From contig JAESPD010000006.1 in NCBI GenBank assembly GCA_016756855.1, forward strand, positions 1 to 64,000: a stretch of DNA of 64,000 nucleotides. Reading direction: 5' to 3'. A program made the translations under genes and the position numbers. Positions 38,589 through 47,294 of the stretch are shown here, in pieces. Below the pieces are notes generated by a model. The model was not told the origin of the DNA and ran no database searches. It saw only the letters and a program-made list of their open reading frames with translations. The DNA comes from a gamma proteobacterium endosymbiont of Lamellibrachia anaximandri. Its GTDB lineage: Bacteria > Pseudomonadota > Gammaproteobacteria > Chromatiales > Chromatiaceae. Numbering within the stretch: the stretch's first letter is position 1; every line of letters starts with the position of its first letter.

Positions 38589-38656
38589 GGGAGGGTCTCT
38601 AACCCTCCCTCCCCACACCACCCGGCATGCGGGTGCGCACCGGGCGGTTCATCAAG
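38581..38656 (-). mobile_element. 3' remnant of a group II intron (domain V/VI-like), no reverse transcriptase
   Basis: Read on the minus strand this begins GAACCGCCCGGTGCG, then CGCATGCCGGGTGGTGTGGG, a domain V-like hairpin. A perfect 9-bp hairpin follows (38602-38610 pairing with 38588-38596, 5-base loop) and then TTACCCGATT. I recall this text as the typical 3' end of bacterial group II introns. Nothing resembling the maturase gene lies upstream of it, so only the tail remains. It abuts or overlaps the stop of the second TPR-methyltransferase. Confidence 0.5.
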
Positions 38657-39321
38657 CATAGGGAAACTTAATCCAGCGCTCTCTAACCGAGACGAGCCCC
38701 TGTTTTGTCAACCACTTATTGGTCATTCCTGATTGCGTGGCAAGTGTTCTTGCCAGGCAATTAAGGCCCCTTTGAACTCAGGCCAAGAGACACAACTGTT
38801 CGTGTCCTGACGCCGAGCCTATTCAGATTGCGGATGCGGGTGCTCGGCTTGCGCCATTGTTTCAAATAGCCCTCGGCTAGTAGTTGATGTCAAATAGATG
38901 GGAATGAAAGGAGTTGCCCACTCGAAGGAAGTCCTGTGTATCTCATTTCCAACCACCAACAGTGGTTCTCCTACAGGGGAATCGCACCCCATAAGTTCAT
39001 GCCCAAGCTGGGCGTACACAAAAAATATACAACCGTACTGAATAGTAACCCTTCCCCTTTTCACTCAATTCCAGGAGGAAAAGGCGGCAGGAGGCAAGAG
39101 TGGAATACTTATCACCTGATCACCTGACCCAGATCAATATATGGACGAAAATGTATCCAACCAGATTCCCAGATGTAGTCTACATAGAGATTAGGATCGC
39201 TGATTTTTCTGAAGGGGAGGGTAGAGCTTCAACCTAGTGCAATGAGAAATTGTGACTGTGGCTTGCCCCCTATTATTTCCTCTTTCATGTGGCGTAAATA
39301 TTGCGCTTTTGGAGAAAAGTA
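38657..39321. other. Gene-poor spacer before the PEP-CTERM gene
   Basis: About 660 bases hold only short open frames with no domain, no ribosome-binding site and unusual composition. It is probably decayed DNA from the same insertion event as the intron remnant, plus the promoter of the PEP-CTERM gene at its right end (an AT-rich stretch about 39250-39310). Confidence 0.45.
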
Positions 39322-39879
39322 ATGAAAAAGACATCCTACGGATTGTCGGTAATGTTACTTGTGACAGTTTCAATGACATTCATGCATGCCGCACAGGCTG
39401 TAGTTATCGACTTTGAATCCGCAACTATTGGAACAGATCAGACAACTAACTACGTCGAAGACGGGTTTCGACTATCAGTTCTTGTAGGCGACTATGACGT
39501 GAACCCTTCAGATTCCTTTATTGGAGATGGTCAGTATCTGGCATTAGAGAGAACTAACAACGGCATCGAGCAGAGTACAGTTAAAATAGACATGTTCGGT
39601 GCATTGTTTGATTTCCAGAGCCTCATCTCTTCGAGTTTTGGCGGGCGTATTACATTTTCTGACGGCACGTCAGAACTTTTCGGCGATTTTCTTACAGAGC
39701 CGGTTACGGTAGCATTTTCAGGTCATACCAATCTCACTTGGATTGAATTAAGTTCGCGAAGCAACGACTTCTTCCGCGTTGATAACATCACATTTAATAT
39801 CCCCGAACCTTCGATCCTCGCATTGACAGCACTTGGCCTAACCGGCGTTGGCTTCGCCCGTCGCCGCAAGAAGGCATAA
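39322..39879 (+). CDS. PEP-CTERM sorted exported protein
   Basis: The 185-residue protein begins at ATG 39322, with GGAGAAAAG upstream; an in-frame TTG at 39301 is less likely. The signal peptide spans about residues 1-26 (ending AAQA). The body is acidic and beta-rich (VVIDFESATIGTDQTTNYVE; WIELSSRSNDFFRVDNITF). It ends with the sorting signal IPEPSILALTALGLTGVGFA followed by RRRKK. Known: the Pro-Glu-Pro motif, transmembrane stretch and basic tail are recognised by exosortase, and such proteins accompany exopolysaccharide. The genome should therefore encode EpsH-type exosortase elsewhere. Confidence 0.9.
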   Translation: MKKTSYGLSVMLLVTVSMTFMHAAQAVVIDFESATIGTDQTTNYVEDGFRLSVLVGDYDVNPSDSFIGDGQYLALERTNNGIEQSTVKIDMFGALFDFQSLISSSFGGRITFSDGTSELFGDFLTEPVTVAFSGHTNLTWIELSSRSNDFFRVDNITFNIPEPSILALTALGLTGVGFARRRKKA

Positions 39880-39969
39880 CGCCACATTTTTTCACTCCCT
39901 CCCCCCAACTTGCTTGGCTGGTCAATGGGGGAGAGCGAGTAGAATGGCACTCCAATCCTCCAGAACCCC

Positions 39970-41025
39970 CTACTCCGTGACAGCGAGTGGGAAAGGTCCC
40001 CGGAACCCAGCGCCAAGATCGCTGTATACCTGGTAGTTCCCCGGCGGAAGCGGGTACCCCTGGGCTCCAAGCTTGGCCACGAGCCGCGCATTGTATACAG
40101 TTTCGCCCTCCGGATTCCTCACCTCCTGAACCGGTACAAATGCGGAGACGATGACCGGTGGGGCATCGAGACGGACGAATATCAGATGCCAGGAGAGGAG
40201 CAGTCGATCCCCCCCGGCCCGGACGAGACCCTGCATGGACGCCATCTGGGCGGCCACGCGAATCTCGATTCCGCGGCTCGCTGAGCCGGTCGCCGGCACC
40301 GTAATCTCGGTGTCGACGGTTGGGCTGCAATCCAGCTCATGACGAACGAAGTCACTCTCCAGCGGCAAGGGTGGCTCTGCCTGTGTTTTACCGTCGAGTT
40401 GGATGTCGACTGTGTTTGAGCAGACATCGTAAACCACTGCGGTTACGGAGTTTAGCCCAGGGCTCAACCGGCCGGCCATTTTCTCAAGCAGATCTACCGC
40501 ATTGACCCCCGAACTCGTGGAAGTGGCATTCAGCTCGTCTGGCGGCTCTCCCACTCCCGAGGGTCGCGGTTGGCGCCCACGACGCATGTCGATAAAGGGA
40601 AGGGAGTAGATGAGCGCTCCTGTCGTATTGTTCCTCACGAAGAGATAGGTGTTTGGGTCAGGGTTAACCTGCCAGGCGCGCAGACCGGTCTGAAACCTGC
40701 CCAGCAGGAGGGGAACTCTACTCTGCCCCTGCAGGTCCACTCGTCGAGGGGCCCCAAGAACCACCCACGGTCGCAGTGCATCCGCTGCGCCTGTTTCCCC
40801 GCTCTCCACGGTCTCTGACAGGGCGTCCTGGAGGTCGAGCAGTTGATCATCGGTCAGCGAGAAGTACGCTTTGTCGGTGAAGCGTAACAGCTCGACGATC
40901 CGTCCGTTTTCTGTATTCATCTCTTGCCCCTTACTGTTGGTGCCCGGCCTGTCTGCATCTGCTGCACCGGACCAAATGGCCGATGAAAGCAGTAGAGAAA
41001 TTAGAACGGTACGCATCAGAATCAT
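39970..41025 (-). CDS. Exported protein of unknown function, immunity candidate for the HELGH effector
   Basis: The start at 41025 overlaps the upstream gene's stop as ATGA, giving 351 residues. A signal peptide lies in residues 1-24 (MRTVLISLLLSSAIWSGAAD). The mature part has two halves: helices with LTDDQLLDLQDALSETVE and a beta-rich C-terminus (EIRVAAQMASMQGLVRAGGD; LPPGNYQVYSDLGAGFRGPF). I recognise no family. It is the last gene of a five-gene coupled operon with T6SS cargo hallmarks, directly after the metallopeptidase-like protein. Periplasmic export would suit an immunity protein against a toxin delivered into the periplasm; that is inference from position and signal peptide. Confidence 0.7.
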   Translation of the reverse strand: MILMRTVLISLLLSSAIWSGAADADRPGTNSKGQEMNTENGRIVELLRFTDKAYFSLTDDQLLDLQDALSETVESGETGAADALRPWVVLGAPRRVDLQGQSRVPLLLGRFQTGLRAWQVNPDPNTYLFVRNNTTGALIYSLPFIDMRRGRQPRPSGVGEPPDELNATSTSSGVNAVDLLEKMAGRLSPGLNSVTAVVYDVCSNTVDIQLDGKTQAEPPLPLESDFVRHELDCSPTVDTEITVPATGSASRGIEIRVAAQMASMQGLVRAGGDRLLLSWHLIFVRLDAPPVIVSAFVPVQEVRNPEGETVYNARLVAKLGAQGYPLPPGNYQVYSDLGAGFRGPFPLAVTE

Positions 41026-43553
41026 ACCGAAGACATGTCCTGTACGAGCACATAGGGATGGCACACAGAGCAGTAGCGGTTAAGCGATCCCGGCTGCGGT
41101 CCACTCTCATACATCAGGCATTTCTTTCCCGCGAAGTTGCAGTGCGAGCCGTCCTTGTCATATTGCAGCTTGTGAACAGGGATGCCCGCCGGGCGCACCT
41201 TCGCAACCTGCTTGAACGAGTGCCCAAGCTCGTGGTTGATCGTGTTGATGAAGTCCTGCTCATCGTTTGGCGTGTAGGCGTTCACGATTCCGTCTGCGTA
41301 AGACGTGCCGAGGAACGATTGGCAATGACGCACGACGAATCCACGGATACGTATCCGGGTCTTGGTGGCGGCGACTGTAACGCCCGCCGGGACCTTGACT
41401 CTAACCGTCTCGGGATCACTGCGTCCGGGATCGAGATTCACGTCCGTTGCAGACAGGTTCCCGCTGCTGCGATTGCCCCAGGATCCGGGCGTGGGCGGGG
41501 TCCCGGGGGGCGATCCTGGCGGTACCGCAGGCGGCGTCCAGTCCTCCGCCTCCCATCGCCCCTGCTTGAGGAGTGTGCCGCCGGCCAAGGGCGGATCGAG
41601 GGTCCCTTTTCCGACATCGACCGTGATCGGAAAAGCCGTTGATTCCTGCCATGCAATGTTCTTGGAGGCTGTGTTGCCGCCCTTGATCCAGAGGGCGTGG
41701 GCATTCAGCATCGGGACCATCACCGGCTTGTCTTTCTCGCTCTTCGCTAACTTGAAGAATTTGCTCTCATTGTCGTCGCCCACGACAAGGGCATCACCGT
41801 TGTCGTTTGGATAGTTGTTCACGTACCTGTTGGTGGCGGAGTCCCAATAGTAGCTCACCATGTGCTTGGGGTAGATCACACGTGGTCGCAGGCGGTTTGC
41901 ACTTCTGCGTTTTATCTCGACGCGCCTTGCCGCCAACATGACCCCCTTCACGTCTGAGTAGGTGTCTGCCGCGTTGCCGAACCCCCTCACCGTGATTCCC
42001 CTGACCTTGACCTCCTTGTACCAGAACTTCCGCCAAACCTGGATCGGATCTGCCCGCATTACCGGCTTGCGCTTGCCGAGATCGGCATGACCATCAATAT
42101 ACTTCGCCAGATGCGGATCCTGTTCGATGTACGCTGCAAGATAGAACTTGTCGCCGCCGAAGCGAGAGAGGGTCACTTCCTTCTTCGCATAACCCTTCCT
42201 GTTTGTCTTCTTCGACAGGTGCAGGATCTTTTGTCGGTTGTCCTTGTCGTTGTGCTTGACGGCTTTCGTTATGTCCTTCCAGACCCATTTGTTCGACGGC
42301 GCACCGGTCGGCATGTCCTTGCCCCAGTTGGCCGCCTTGCGATTGTCTTTGTGCTCGACCAGCATGAAGTGCACTACCACGCCTCTGAGCTTCTCGGTGA
42401 GTTGGACACCCAGCGTGATCTTGCGCCCGTTCGGATCGGACTTCATGTTGATGAAGAAGCGGTTATTTACCGCGTCCCAGGCGTTTGCCCTGCGCCTCGG
42501 TGGTCTGTACTCAAGCTTCACCTCCTTGATCTTGACGACAGTACAGCGTGACCAGTCGCCGTTGTGCTTGGCCTTCTTGGGCAGGCCGCCGGCGGGGCGA
42601 TCCAGACCGAGGTCGAGACGTGCGCCGCGCCATTTCGTCGTACTCGAACCTCCCTCCAGCCAGACTGTCTTGTCCGCTGCCTTGAGGTCGGAAACCTTGT
42701 ACTTCAGGGGGAACGGCTTGTTCGTGCCGTCAAACTCCTTGTCAAAGATCGCCAGGGAGCCGGAATCGTTCTTCTCGCCCAACAACACCTCATAGGCGTC
42801 AGTGCCTTCCGGCCAATGGCTGGCATCGAGCTTCTTGATGATGAGTTTCGCGCGGCCGAAGTGCGCTCCCGACTGCTCGTGCAGCAGTCGCCCCTTCTTG
42901 ACCTTCTCCTTGTCCGACAGCTTCTTCTGATTCGGCAGCGCCTTGTTCTTCAGGTTGGTATGGTAGGTACTGAGTGGCTCTTCGTCGGGGTTGACCCTCA
43001 ATGCGGCCACGGCCGCAGGATCGTGCTGATGGACCAACAACCCGAGTTCGGCGACCCCCATCTCCTGCTCGGCGGGGTTGTCCTTAAGCTTTATCTTCGC
43101 ATCACCGGGATCCTCCAGCGTGAGCTTTACCTTGAACTTGCCCACGGTGACGCCGCGAAGCCACAGCTTCTTCTTTGTTCCCCCCGTGAGCTGCTTGTAT
43201 GTAAGACCTTTCTTGAGCTTCTTGCTGCACTTCTCATCAAGGAAGACCTCGACGTTGGCGGGGGAGACCGTGAGTTTGCCCTTCTTCTCCCAGGGTTTTT
43301 CGCCCTTGTTGCTCTGTGTGGCCCACACCAGGATGTACGTGGGGTCGGGGTGGATGTGGCGCCTCTTCGGTTCCCTTGTCTGATGTTTGTATAGCTTGCG
43401 GTCGAGCAGGACGACCTTGTGCTCGAGCCCGATGTGCGGCGTGACGTGGTTAATCGGGCAAGGTTTCTCACCAGAGTTGTTGCCCTCGTTGGAATCGGCC
43501 TTTGCCGCCCTGAGATTGCCGGCCCTGTTTTGCGCCCCAGGTCCATTCATCAT
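41022..43553 (-). CDS. Large zinc-metallopeptidase-like protein, candidate T6SS effector
   Basis: The 843-residue protein starts at ATG 43553, overlapping the previous stop (ATGA). No signal peptide is seen. The N-terminal ~600 residues are very Lys-rich and beta-like (KLTVSPANVEVFLDEKCSKK; KPWEKKGK) and match nothing I can name. A Pro-rich hinge (VPPGSPPGTPPTPGSWG) precedes the C-terminal domain with HELGH at 774-778, preceded by DFINTIN, and a Cys/His-rich end (HCNFAGKKCLMYESG; YCSVCHPY). HExxH plus the MYE segment indicates a zincin-type peptidase. The position behind a DUF4123 adaptor and an MLTIR-type protein suggests export through the T6SS. Substrate unknown. Confidence 0.75.
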   Translation of the reverse strand: MMNGPGAQNRAGNLRAAKADSNEGNNSGEKPCPINHVTPHIGLEHKVVLLDRKLYKHQTREPKRRHIHPDPTYILVWATQSNKGEKPWEKKGKLTVSPANVEVFLDEKCSKKLKKGLTYKQLTGGTKKKLWLRGVTVGKFKVKLTLEDPGDAKIKLKDNPAEQEMGVAELGLLVHQHDPAAVAALRVNPDEEPLSTYHTNLKNKALPNQKKLSDKEKVKKGRLLHEQSGAHFGRAKLIIKKLDASHWPEGTDAYEVLLGEKNDSGSLAIFDKEFDGTNKPFPLKYKVSDLKAADKTVWLEGGSSTTKWRGARLDLGLDRPAGGLPKKAKHNGDWSRCTVVKIKEVKLEYRPPRRRANAWDAVNNRFFINMKSDPNGRKITLGVQLTEKLRGVVVHFMLVEHKDNRKAANWGKDMPTGAPSNKWVWKDITKAVKHNDKDNRQKILHLSKKTNRKGYAKKEVTLSRFGGDKFYLAAYIEQDPHLAKYIDGHADLGKRKPVMRADPIQVWRKFWYKEVKVRGITVRGFGNAADTYSDVKGVMLAARRVEIKRRSANRLRPRVIYPKHMVSYYWDSATNRYVNNYPNDNGDALVVGDDNESKFFKLAKSEKDKPVMVPMLNAHALWIKGGNTASKNIAWQESTAFPITVDVGKGTLDPPLAGGTLLKQGRWEAEDWTPPAVPPGSPPGTPPTPGSWGNRSSGNLSATDVNLDPGRSDPETVRVKVPAGVTVAATKTRIRIRGFVVRHCQSFLGTSYADGIVNAYTPNDEQDFINTINHELGHSFKQVAKVRPAGIPVHKLQYDKDGSHCNFAGKKCLMYESGPQPGSLNRYCSVCHPYVLVQDMSSV

Positions 43554-44056
43554 TCCGGCCCTCCATCCCCACTCCCGGACTCCGGCGGCTGCTCGTCGCG
43601 ATTCACGCGCTCACCCTCATCTTCGTCGTCTTCGTCTTCCGGTTCCGCCTCTTCGAACTCATCCTCATCCTCCTCGACCACCAGGAAGTCTTCCTCGTCC
43701 TCAACCCCGAGACCTGCCTCCGGATCCAGCTCGGCCATGGCCGCCTCGAAGAGGGCGTCCATGGTGAACTCGCTCCAGACGCCGGCTGCCTCGGCGACGA
43801 GTTCAACGGCCCACGGGCGGGTTTCGAAATCGCGGCCGAAGGTGAACGCCAGATCGACATAGCTGCAGATTTGTGGTCCCCTGGTGAGACCGCGGTGCCG
43901 CGCCTGCTGTACCATCTCACAGATGAAGTCGAGTGTGCCGCCGGCGCCGAGCGTTGCGCACTCCGTCGGGAAAAACTGTTGTGCGTGGTCGACGAGCCAT
44001 CTCTCAAATGAGGCTCTCGCCAGGATCTCTTTCTGTGTTGCCCGGATAGTCAGCAT
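43550..44056 (-). CDS. T6SS cargo-cluster accessory protein (MLTIR family)
   Basis: I chose the ATG at 44056 (168 residues) because related T6SS-linked proteins begin MLTIR; ATG 44068 is nearer the upstream GGAAGG and cannot be excluded. The frame extends much further up but overlaps the adaptor gene. Conserved part: RASFERWLVDHAQQFFPTEC and ICSYVDLAFTFGRDFE, a pattern I know from small genes beside vgrG and DUF4123 genes. The C-terminal 50 residues are almost entirely acidic (EDEEDFLVVEEDEDEFEEAE), unusual for the family. Function not established; probably helps load or chaperone the effector. Confidence 0.75.
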   Translation of the reverse strand: MLTIRATQKEILARASFERWLVDHAQQFFPTECATLGAGGTLDFICEMVQQARHRGLTRGPQICSYVDLAFTFGRDFETRPWAVELVAEAAGVWSEFTMDALFEAAMAELDPEAGLGVEDEEDFLVVEEDEDEFEEAEPEDEDDEDEGERVNRDEQPPESGSGDGGPE

Positions 44057-44075
44057 GGGGATGGGCATCCTTCCA

Positions 44076-44651
44076 TCAATCTGCAGGCTCAGGAGGCGGA
44101 GCTGATTTGAAAGAGAGGCTCTGCACAGTGACGCCCGTTGCCTTGGGAGTATAGGTGACCATACTGTCGTCATCCTCGGCTTCGGCAACCATATGCGGCA
44201 CTGGCCCAAAAAACTGCCTCGCCTCATCACCGGTACAGGTCGGCAGATAGACTCGCAGCACTCTCGGGTCGTAGAAGCGAAACATCAAGATACGGCCCGA
44301 CTCGTCCTGGACCCGCAGCAGTGCGCGAAAATGGCGGCGGCGCTGCTCCAGCGTGACATCCACCGGCACGATGGTGAAAAAGCCCCAGCTCTCCCCCCAC
44401 CCTGTCTCCAGCAACTCTCGGGTAAAACGCGCATCGGGTGCCAGATGAACCACATAGGGGGCGGCTGCCTGCATGCGTGCTGTAAGTCGTCCTGAGAAGA
44501 GACAGGCGTGTTCCAGGCGGCTTAGTCGTACCATCGGCTCGATGCGCCGGTCGCGTGCCCCATCCAGCACTGCGTAGACCTGGGGGCCGGTCAGGCTGTC
44601 GCCTTCCGGCCACAGGTAATCGATGATCTGTTGGACACTTTCACCACTCAT
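44076..44651 (-). CDS. DUF4123-family T6SS effector adaptor
   Basis: The 191-residue protein starts at ATG 44651, overlapping the preceding stop (ATGA). Family pattern: VYAVLDGARDRRIEPMVRLS near the N-terminus, LLETGWGESWGFFTIVPVDV in the middle, then RRHFRALLRVQDESGRILMF, RFYDPRVLRVYLPTCTGDEA and RQFFGPVPHMVAE. DUF4123 proteins (Tap/TEC adaptors) load specific effectors onto VgrG. No vgrG is present in the window, so the VgrG it serves is encoded elsewhere. Its presence is the main reason to read the downstream metallopeptidase as T6SS cargo. Confidence 0.88.
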   Translation of the reverse strand: MSGESVQQIIDYLWPEGDSLTGPQVYAVLDGARDRRIEPMVRLSRLEHACLFSGRLTARMQAAAPYVVHLAPDARFTRELLETGWGESWGFFTIVPVDVTLEQRRRHFRALLRVQDESGRILMFRFYDPRVLRVYLPTCTGDEARQFFGPVPHMVAEAEDDDSMVTYTPKATGVTVQSLSFKSAPPPEPAD

Positions 44652-45526
44652 GCGGCACTCTGCGCCTCTGCTTCTTGGCTGCGGCGGGCCTTCTCGCACT
44701 CTTCGCAGAACGGGGTGCCATCCTTTGCGGCACTCTCCAACGTCGCAGCCTGTTGGTTCTGGTCAACCTGAGCCAGGTTCTCATCATTCGTCGGTTTTGG
44801 TGGCGGTGGGCTGGGTCGTGCATGTGGCGCAGGGGGCGGCCGGGTCGTGCTTTTGTGTTCCACGAGCCGATAGGTGCTGACCCGAATAAGCTCCGGTTGC
44901 CAGGTGAGGGCCTCCGCCATGCGGCTGGCCTCCAGCATCCAGACCAGACAGGCAGTCATAAATCCCAGCCAGGACTCAATCCTGAACAGACCGGCTATCC
45001 CCCGCAGATCGAAGAGATTGGGCGTAAGGGCATTGATCAGCCCCAGGCAGAGGTGCTCTTTTTCGGCGTCGCCCAACTGGGTAAAGCGGGTATCCAGGAG
45101 CGCCTGGATGCCCGCTCCATCATGGCTTCGAATGGTGATCAGCAGTTTGTAGAATGCCGGAACCGTTCCGGTGCCGATCAGCGCCTGCAGGCCGACTATC
45201 TCGCGGCTTAACCTATCGGTGAAGCGCTGTGCATGCCTGTCGCTGACCTGGTGCCGTTGAAACAGTGGCGGCAGTGCCAGCATGCATCGGTTGCATTCGG
45301 CCAGATATTTTCTACGTATCTGAGTGCTCTGGGTCTGCCCATCGGCGAAGTGCTGGGTTGCATTTGCCAACCGTGTGAGGGCAAGGGCTACAGATTGGCT
45401 TGTTGTAAAGGACTGCAGGGAGAGTGGATCGGGGGACGAGCTGGCCGTAATGCACAATGTACCGCTATCCACCAGGGATGGATCTGCTGCCATGCCAATC
45501 GGTCCGGGAATGCGATTATTTGCCAT
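44648..45526 (-). CDS. T6SS cargo-operon first gene, unknown function
   Basis: The 292-residue protein starts at ATG 45526 with GAGGGA about nine bases upstream; an in-frame ATG at 45580 lacks a good site. The N-terminus MANNRIPGPIGMAADPSLVD, then SGTLCITASSSP, resembles openings I have seen in proteins beside T6SS vgrG/PAAR genes. The middle is helical (LTRLANATQHFADGQTQ; NRCMLALPPLFQRHQVSD). After a Pro-rich linker it ends GTPFCEECEKARRSQEAEAQ, with a CxxC pair. No catalytic motif or membrane segment is clear. It heads the five-gene coupled operon 45526-39970. Confidence 0.65.
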   Translation of the reverse strand: MANNRIPGPIGMAADPSLVDSGTLCITASSSPDPLSLQSFTTSQSVALALTRLANATQHFADGQTQSTQIRRKYLAECNRCMLALPPLFQRHQVSDRHAQRFTDRLSREIVGLQALIGTGTVPAFYKLLITIRSHDGAGIQALLDTRFTQLGDAEKEHLCLGLINALTPNLFDLRGIAGLFRIESWLGFMTACLVWMLEASRMAEALTWQPELIRVSTYRLVEHKSTTRPPPAPHARPSPPPPKPTNDENLAQVDQNQQAATLESAAKDGTPFCEECEKARRSQEAEAQSAA

Positions 45527-45792
45527 TAGGCTGACTCCCTCAGTCATCACGCCACTTTCGTGACTTTGAGACACAATCATTTTCGATCAAACCGTCAGAT
45601 CCTGCAAGTGATTCTTCCGTAGCGGCGCACAACAACCTAGCCCATCAAACACAAATCCATCGTTATTCTTAATCGCGATCTCTCAATCCTCTGATATCGG
45701 AAAATTCCTACAATCGGATCAGGCGCTGCCGATTACCTTCCTCCCGAAATAGACCTACACTTATAGACGAGTAGGGGATCGGGAGTATAACC

Positions 45793-45978
45793 ATGTCAGT
45801 GCAGCAAAATTCCAAAATGTCTCGCAAAGAGAAAATAGATCGTTTTCAAACGGTAATCGATGAAGTGAGTCCGCCGAAGACGCTCCATGAGCGTCTGATA
45901 CTAAAAACCTATAAGCTATTGTTGCAGAAGGAGTTAAATACGGGAGAAGACTTGAGCGACATGCATAAGTGCTTCTGA
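45793..45978 (+). CDS. Small hypothetical protein
   Basis: The 61-residue basic, helical protein (KMSRKEKIDRFQTVIDEVSP; LHERLILKTYKLLLQKELNT) starts at ATG 45793 with GGGAG upstream and is followed by a perfect inverted repeat. I do not recognise it. A good ribosome-binding site and a hairpin at its end make it more credible than other frames of this size. Confidence 0.5.
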   Translation: MSVQQNSKMSRKEKIDRFQTVIDEVSPPKTLHERLILKTYKLLLQKELNTGEDLSDMHKCF

Positions 45979-46394
45979 ATACAGCAACAACAAGAAGATA
46001 CCGGAGAAGAGCAATATCCTATCTGGCCGCCCGGTATCTTCCGCTCTTCATTTCATACCGCCAATAACCACGCCTCCCGGCTAAATACCTCAACGGCTAT
46101 TGTTGCCTGGTGGCTGTCTGGAAACAGGAAAAGAAGTCTCACGATGGGCTACTTTATCCGCCACGTCATGTCATGCCCACATTGCCATGAACATTTTTTG
46201 GAACGAGCATGGCAGACTCACGAGACCACGACTTTTTCGAGATCAGTCATTAATATTTAATAATTCAATGCTAAACATTTCTCTCATTAATTTTAATACT
46301 GTGTATTAATAATATTATCTAGATAAATAGATATCACTCCCTTAAACTCCCAGGAGCACTGCGGTTTTTATTACCCGCTGATGACAACCTGAAA
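45979..46394. other. Spacer upstream of the rnf-nifJ cluster
   Basis: The first part holds the hairpin at 45994-46041. From about 46240 to 46340 the sequence is strongly AT-rich, unlike the flanking genes, and is the probable promoter region of the rnfB-nifJ transcript. A 69-codon frame at 46100-46309 has no ribosome-binding site or domain and I do not support it. No clear FNR- or NtrC-type box was found by eye. Confidence 0.45.
45994..46041 (+). terminator. Inverted repeat after the small gene, possible terminator
   Basis: GAAGATACCGG (45994-46004) pairs perfectly with CCGGTATCTTC (46031-46041), an 11-bp stem with a 26-base loop. A nested GAAGAGC/GCTCTTC pair lies beside it. No T-run follows, so rho-independent termination is not certain. 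Confidence 0.45.
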
Positions 46395-47294
46395 GTGGTT
46401 GGGATTTTGAACTACGACAACCTTATTCATATCTCCATCGCAATCGCTTTTATGAGCGGTTTGGGACTCGTTTTATCTCTTACCCTGGCCATTGCGAACC
46501 GTAAGCTGTGGGTATTCGAAGATCCCCGCATCGATGAAGTCGAAGAGATGCTCCCTCTGACCAACTGCGGCGCCTGCGGTACCGCAGGTTGTCGCCCTTT
46601 TGCCGAGGGATTGGTCGACGGCAGTCTCGAACCGGCGCAGTGCACGGTGAATTCGCAGGATGCCATTGAAGAGATTGCGGATTACCTTGGTGTAGCGGCG
46701 GGTGAAGTGGAACAACGGGTGGCTCGCCTCGCTTGTGCAGGAGGCACGCATGTCGCGCACATGCGGGCGCACTACGAAGGCCTCTCTTCATGCAGGGCGG
46801 CAGCCCTTGTGGCCGGTGGTCCGAAAGGTTGCAGTTGGGGATGTATTGGAATCGGCGATTGCGCAGAGGTCTGCGAACTCGACGCCATCACCATGGATCA
46901 ACATGGCCTCCCCGTGGTCGCAAATGCCAAGTGCACGGCCTGTGGGGACTGTGTCGATGTCTGCCCTAAGGAACTCTTCTCCATTCAGCCAATCAGCCAC
47001 AGATTATGGGTGGCGTGTAAAAACCTGGGTGAAGGTGACGGGGCTGAAGCCGACTGCGCCGTGGCCTGCACTGCCTGCGAACGTTGTGCAAAAGACAGTC
47101 CGGAAGCGCTGATCACCATCACCGACAACCTGGCTGTGATCGACTACGAAAAGAATGTCCTGGCCTCCCCCGTAGCCACCCAACGATGCCCCACCGGCGC
47201 CATAGTCTGGCTGGACGGCGACACCGTGACCAAGGGCCGCCAGGCCAAACATATTGTGCGTAAGGAGGCGTTGCCCCAGCACCCTGCAACCTAA
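46395..47294 (+). CDS. rnfB: RNF complex iron-sulfur subunit RnfB
   Basis: The 299-residue protein appears to start at GTG 46395; a TTG at 46407 is possible. One N-terminal transmembrane helix (about residues 8-32, ISIAIAFMSGLGLVLSLTLA) precedes the RnfB cluster NCGACGTAGCRPFAEG, a Cys-rich middle (CSWGCIGIGDCAEVCELDAI) and a two-cluster ferredoxin region (KCTACGDCVDVCP; ACTACERCAKDSP). Known role: electron entry/exit subunit of RNF interacting with ferredoxin. It is separated from the other rnf genes by nifJ and tpx, an order that pairs it with the ferredoxin-dependent enzyme. Confidence 0.92.
   Translation: MVGILNYDNLIHISIAIAFMSGLGLVLSLTLAIANRKLWVFEDPRIDEVEEMLPLTNCGACGTAGCRPFAEGLVDGSLEPAQCTVNSQDAIEEIADYLGVAAGEVEQRVARLACAGGTHVAHMRAHYEGLSSCRAAALVAGGPKGCSWGCIGIGDCAEVCELDAITMDQHGLPVVANAKCTACGDCVDVCPKELFSIQPISHRLWVACKNLGEGDGAEADCAVACTACERCAKDSPEALITITDNLAVIDYEKNVLASPVATQRCPTGAIVWLDGDTVTKGRQAKHIVRKEALPQHPAT

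Noticed and set aside
38819..39127. Two overlapping short frames (81 and 63 codons) in the spacer
   Set aside because: No ribosome-binding site, no domain, and they overlap on opposite strands in an apparently decayed region.
46100..46309. 69-codon frame upstream of rnfB
   Set aside because: No ribosome-binding site, ends in AT-rich promoter-like sequence, and no recognisable domain.
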